From the NCBI GenBank assembly GCA_964617665.1, contig CAZUAH010000275.1, positions 1-18,124 of the forward strand: a stretch of DNA of 18,124 nt. Direction: 5' to 3'. This stretch comes from JADHUC01 sp964617665. GTDB taxonomy: Bacteria; Planctomycetota; Planctomycetia; Pirellulales; Pirellulaceae. Numbering within the stretch: the stretch's first letter is position 1; each line of letters opens with the position of its first letter. Shown here piece by piece: positions 15,451 through 18,124 of this stretch. A program made the position numbers and the translations under genes. A model generated the notes under the pieces. It did no database searches and was not told the origin of the DNA. It saw only the letters and a list, made by a program, of their open reading frames with translations.

Positions 15451-16086
15451 ATGAGCGACTTCTCTGACATCAGCCGTGCCGACGGGCTTGAACCGACGAT
15501 TTCTACATCGACGAGCCTGCTGGAAGGTGTGAGAGCCAACCATCCCGAAGCTTGGCGACGTTTGGTACGAATCTACGGCCCGTTGGTCTACAGATGGAGC
15601 CGGAAGGCGGGACTACAGGGGGCTGACTCGCGCGATGTGACTCAAGAGGTGTTCGGCGCTGTGGCCAACCGGATCGAGAGTTTTCGGAAAGAACGTCCGG
15701 GCGACAGCTTTCGCGGGTGGCTGTGGGGCATCACTCGCAATAAGGTCGCTGATCATTTCCGAGGGCTCAAAAGCAACCCCCAAGCGCGGGGCGGTTCGCA
15801 AGCTCTGGCTCTTTTCGCAGAGATGCCGGATCTGCCAATTGATGAGCCACAGGCGGATCACAATACGCAACTCGCGCTGAAGTTGAGGGCCATCGAGCAG
15901 ATTCGAGCCGGGTTCGAGCAGCACACGTGGAAAGCGTTTTGGCGGCTTTCTGTTGACGCGCAGCCGGCGGCCGAAGTGGCAAGCGAGTTGGGCATGAGCG
16001 TCAAGGCGGTTTACCAGGCCAAGTATCGTGTCTTGCGACGGGTTCGGGACGAGCTGCCAGATCTCCTGGATGGCGGGCTGCAGTAA
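15451..16086 (+). CDS. ECF-type RNA polymerase sigma factor (planctomycete kinase-associated group)
   Basis: The 211-residue protein has the two-domain sigma-70 layout without regions 1 and 3. Sigma-2 spans about 22-105: SLLEGVRANHPEAWRRLVRIYGPLVYRWSRKAG, then SRDVTQEVFGAVANRIESF and the DNA-melting/-10 region FRGWLWGITRNKVADHFR (95-112). A linker with many Gln and Pro follows. Sigma-4 spans about 145-205, with a helix-turn-helix in PAAEVASELGMSVKAVYQAKYRVLRRVRDEL. No strong ribosome site precedes ATG 15451. The kinase gene with an anti-sigma-type zinc motif follows at 195 bp, so this sigma is probably held by that protein and released on a signal. This fits the ECF groups known to lie beside Ser/Thr kinases in Planctomycetota. 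Confidence 0.92.
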   Translation: MSDFSDISRADGLEPTISTSTSLLEGVRANHPEAWRRLVRIYGPLVYRWSRKAGLQGADSRDVTQEVFGAVANRIESFRKERPGDSFRGWLWGITRNKVADHFRGLKSNPQARGGSQALALFAEMPDLPIDEPQADHNTQLALKLRAIEQIRAGFEQHTWKAFWRLSVDAQPAAEVASELGMSVKAVYQAKYRVLRRVRDELPDLLDGGLQ

Positions 16087-16165
16087 GTCGTTGTGTGCTA
16101 ACGATTTCTGGCGGCAGTCCGCGACCAAACGTCGTTATTCGTATGCTGCAGAAGAAAAGTCGTGT

Positions 16166-16190
16166 GGAATTCTTGCGATATTCTTGTAGA
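16166..16190 (+). promoter_or_regulatory. Candidate ECF-type promoter before the kinase gene
   Basis: GGAAT (16166-16170) and GTAGA (16186-16190), spaced by 15 nt, resemble the GGAAC/GT-type boxes of ECF promoters. They lie 91 nt before the kinase start. If real, the adjacent sigma factor may activate the kinase gene. Evidence is by eye only. Confidence 0.3.
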
Positions 16191-16281
16191 TGGAAAGACG
16201 AGGGCTCGCGGGCCATGAACTCGATGGATACGCTTCAGACGCCGCGGATGAACTACTTCGCCAACCACGGAGACGCCTCAC

Positions 16282-18124
16282 ATGCCTCAAGACTGTCCTA
16301 GCAGCGATGAACTGCAAGCCTTGCACGCGGGCACTCTGGCCGAAGAGACTGCCGCGGCCGTGATCGAGCACATCAGCACATGCCAGGAGTGCCAGGCATT
16401 CTTAGACACGCTTGGCGACGCGGACGACTCGCTGCTGGGCGGACTACGCGCTCCTGTGACGGTGGACCCGTACGCGGACGAGGAGTATTGCCGAGAGGCG
16501 ATACGGAACCTCGAAACCGTGATGGTTCCGACGACCGCAACGGCGGTATCCGATGATGCGGCCGCGTTGGGAGAATTGGGCGAGTATCGCTTGGTCGCAA
16601 AGCTTGGCCAGGGCGGTATGGGCACGGTGTACAAGGCAGTGCAAACCAAGCTGGACAAGGTGGTTGCGGTGAAGGTGCTGCCCCAAAGCCGTACCGAGGA
16701 TACGCGGGCGGTAGCCCGATTCGAACGCGAGATGAAGGCTGTAGGCCGTCTGAACCATCCCAACATCGTTCAGGCGTTGGACGCGCGTGAAATCGACGGC
16801 ACTCATTTCCTGGTAATGGAGTACGTGGACGGAGTCGACCTTTCCGAATTGGTCGACCGCTGCGGCCCATTGCCAGTTGCGGACGCCTGCGAGTTGGCTC
16901 GCCAGGCAGCACTCGGTCTCCAATACGCTCACGAAAATGGCTTGGTCCACAGGGACATCAAACCATCGAACCTGATGCTTTCTGTAGTCAAGAGTCAAGA
17001 GTCGAGAGTCAAGAGCGGCAGCGAGGAAGGCAGTGTCCGACTCTCGACTCCTGCCGTCAAGATTCTAGACTTGGGTCTGGCGTTGCTGGGTGCCGACCAG
17101 CCGAACGGCCACGACGTGACAGGCACGGGACAGATGATGGGCACGGCAGACTATGTGGCACCCGAGCAGGTGAGTGACAGCCACAACGTGGATATCCGAG
17201 CCGATATCTACAGCCTTGGCTGCACGTTGTACAAGCTGCTCACGGGGCAGGCCCCGTTCAGCGGGCCCGAGTACAAGGGCGCCTTCGACGTGATGCTGGC
17301 CCACCGCCAGACGCCGGCTCCGCCCATTTGCTCCGTGCGTTCCGACATCCCGGACGAATTGTCGACTTCTGTCCATCGCATGTTGGCCAAAGAGCCAGAC
17401 GATCGGTTTGCCACGCCGGCCGAAGTGGCCGCCGCGCTGGAGACCTTTGCCAACGCTGCCGACCTTGCGGCGTTGTCGGCCAGGGCCCAGGCACCGTCAA
17501 ACTCTGCCGATGGAGCGGACTTGTCCATCGCCAACACGGATCCGTATCGCACATCGGCAGTGGTCGATACGAAATCGAGCCAAACGGGGCAGCCGGACGC
17601 GCAGACTCTGCCGAGTAGCCGACGCTGGAAACCTTGGACGATCGCTGCTGCGGTTGCTCCGCTATTCATCATCGTGCTGGCGGGGATCGTAATCTGGATC
17701 AAGGGCACGCGGGTCGAAGTCGAAGACGGCAGCCGAGTCCGCGTCGAGGGGGAGAATGTCTATGTCGAACCGCCGAAAGACGGCGCCGAGTCGCGGAATG
17801 CGGCGGTCACTACCATCCCACAGAACACTGTCGATCCCAAAGCCAAAGAGGCTCTGGCGAAACTGGAGACGGATACCGGAACAGACACGCCCCCGAGCAC
17901 AGCGGCCACATCGGAGGGCATGGCACCTGCGCAGGTTCCACCCGGCGACCTGACGGCCCGGCGCAAGGCAGCGGAAGCCTTCATCGAGGCGAGGTGCGGC
18001 CTGAAATGGTCCACGGAACTCAAGCCAATGGAATATATGCCAAGCACTACTGCTCATGAGGGCCGGAACCTACCCGAGAGACCGTTCTTTCTGTATGAAG
18101 TCAGAGCCCGCTACGCCACGTTTG
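16282..18124 (+). CDS. Transmembrane Ser/Thr protein kinase with N-terminal zinc anti-sigma motif (3' end outside window)
   Basis: The frame is open from ATG 16282 (GGAG 9 nt upstream) to the window edge, 614 codons. Residues 30-37 (HISTCQEC) form the H-x3-C-x2-C signature of zinc-binding anti-sigma domains. The kinase domain is about 102-390: glycine loop LGQGGMG (108-114), lysine K131 in VAVKVLP, catalytic HRDIKPSN (223-230, D225), DLG at 263-265 in place of DFG, APE (293-295), and DIYSLGCTLYKLLTG. All core residues are present, so it should be active. A polar insert at 234-257 separates the catalytic loop from DLG and is encoded by a DNA repeat. A membrane helix lies at about 452-472 (IAAAVAPLFIIVLAGIVIWI), followed by an acidic stalk and an unidentified outer domain that continues beyond the window. 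It probably regulates the upstream ECF sigma factor. Confidence 0.93.
   Translation, partial: MPQDCPSSDELQALHAGTLAEETAAAVIEHISTCQECQAFLDTLGDADDSLLGGLRAPVTVDPYADEEYCREAIRNLETVMVPTTATAVSDDAAALGELGEYRLVAKLGQGGMGTVYKAVQTKLDKVVAVKVLPQSRTEDTRAVARFEREMKAVGRLNHPNIVQALDAREIDGTHFLVMEYVDGVDLSELVDRCGPLPVADACELARQAALGLQYAHENGLVHRDIKPSNLMLSVVKSQESRVKSGSEEGSVRLSTPAVKILDLGLALLGADQPNGHDVTGTGQMMGTADYVAPEQVSDSHNVDIRADIYSLGCTLYKLLTGQAPFSGPEYKGAFDVMLAHRQTPAPPICSVRSDIPDELSTSVHRMLAKEPDDRFATPAEVAAALETFANAADLAALSARAQAPSNSADGADLSIANTDPYRTSAVVDTKSSQTGQPDAQTLPSSRRWKPWTIAAAVAPLFIIVLAGIVIWIKGTRVEVEDGSRVRVEGENVYVEPPKDGAESRNAAVTTIPQNTVDPKAKEALAKLETDTGTDTPPSTAATSEGMAPAQVPPGDLTARRKAAEAFIEARCGLKWSTELKPMEYMPSTTAHEGRNLPERPFFLYEVRARYATF
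16986..17050 (+). repeat. Heptamer tandem repeat with inverted copy inside the kinase gene
   Basis: Four tandem 7-mers (AGTCAAG, AGTCAAG, AGTCGAG, AGTCAAG) occupy 16986-17013. The segment 16999-17010 is perfectly inverted at 17039-17050, giving a 12-bp stem with a 28-nt loop. The block stays in frame and encodes most of the polar insert at kinase residues 236-256. It looks like a dispersed repeat inserted into the gene. Confidence 0.8.

Noticed and set aside
16215..16301. 28-codon leader frame overlapping the kinase start
   Set aside because: No ribosome site precedes its ATG codons and the peptide has no recognisable feature; the kinase start has its own strong site.
16986..17013. CRISPR-like repeat array
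   Set aside because: The unit is only 7 bp with no spacers and lies inside a coding frame.

Overview
The window looks like a chromosomal segment of a planctomycete (Planctomycetota, probably Pirellulales-like). This is inferred from gene content, not from a marker gene. The signs are a secreted formylglycine sulfatase, a Tat-exported Gfo/Idh/MocA oxidoreductase, a GH172/DUF2961 protein, an SHD1-DUF4838 protein, a methyltransferase-like/beta-propeller fusion, a short planctomycete-type LRR protein, and an ECF sigma factor next to a transmembrane Ser/Thr kinase with an N-terminal zinc anti-sigma motif. No rRNA, tRNA, CRISPR array, transposase or integrase was seen.

Layout. 1-1874 (minus): a DUF2961/GH172 gene and, 70 bp downstream, the start of a propeller gene cut by the window edge. 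1875-2313: divergent intergenic region. 2314-11795 (plus): a run of mostly exported, carbohydrate-related genes in the order Gfo/Idh/MocA oxidoreductase, sulfatase, SHD1-DUF4838 protein, LRR gene broken by an in-frame TGA, cytoplasmic glycosyltransferase-like protein, and parallel beta-helix protein. 12023-12457 (plus): a Fur-family regulator. 12614-13777 (minus): an eboE-like TIM-barrel gene converging on fur. 14008-15274 (plus): sufE overlapping a membrane-anchored glutaminyl cyclotransferase by 11 bp. 15451-18124 (plus): ECF sigma factor and its likely kinase/anti-sigma partner, truncated at the right edge.

How it may work together (inference): the exported genes suggest breakdown of a sulfated polysaccharide without a SusC/SusD pair. 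The sulfatase would desulfate it, GH172 and the beta-helix protein would act on glycosidic or uronide bonds, and the Gfo/Idh/MocA enzyme would oxidise a sugar. The sigma/kinase pair is a separate signalling unit. Fur and SufE both concern iron or Fe-S metabolism but are not in one operon.

The most unusual layer is non-coding. Nearly every sizeable gap between genes in the 3.7-14 kb stretch carries a different long palindrome. These are a 26-bp stem at 3723-3785, a structured repeat present twice in opposite orientation (3835-3910 and 12513-12585), a perfect 31-bp palindrome at 5592-5683, an 18-22 bp stem at 11818-11890 and a 25-bp stem at 13904-13968. In several, almost all departures from Watson-Crick pairing are G-U wobbles on one strand only, as if the RNA fold were selected. 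A heptamer repeat with an inverted copy also sits in frame inside the kinase gene, between the catalytic loop and the DLG motif.
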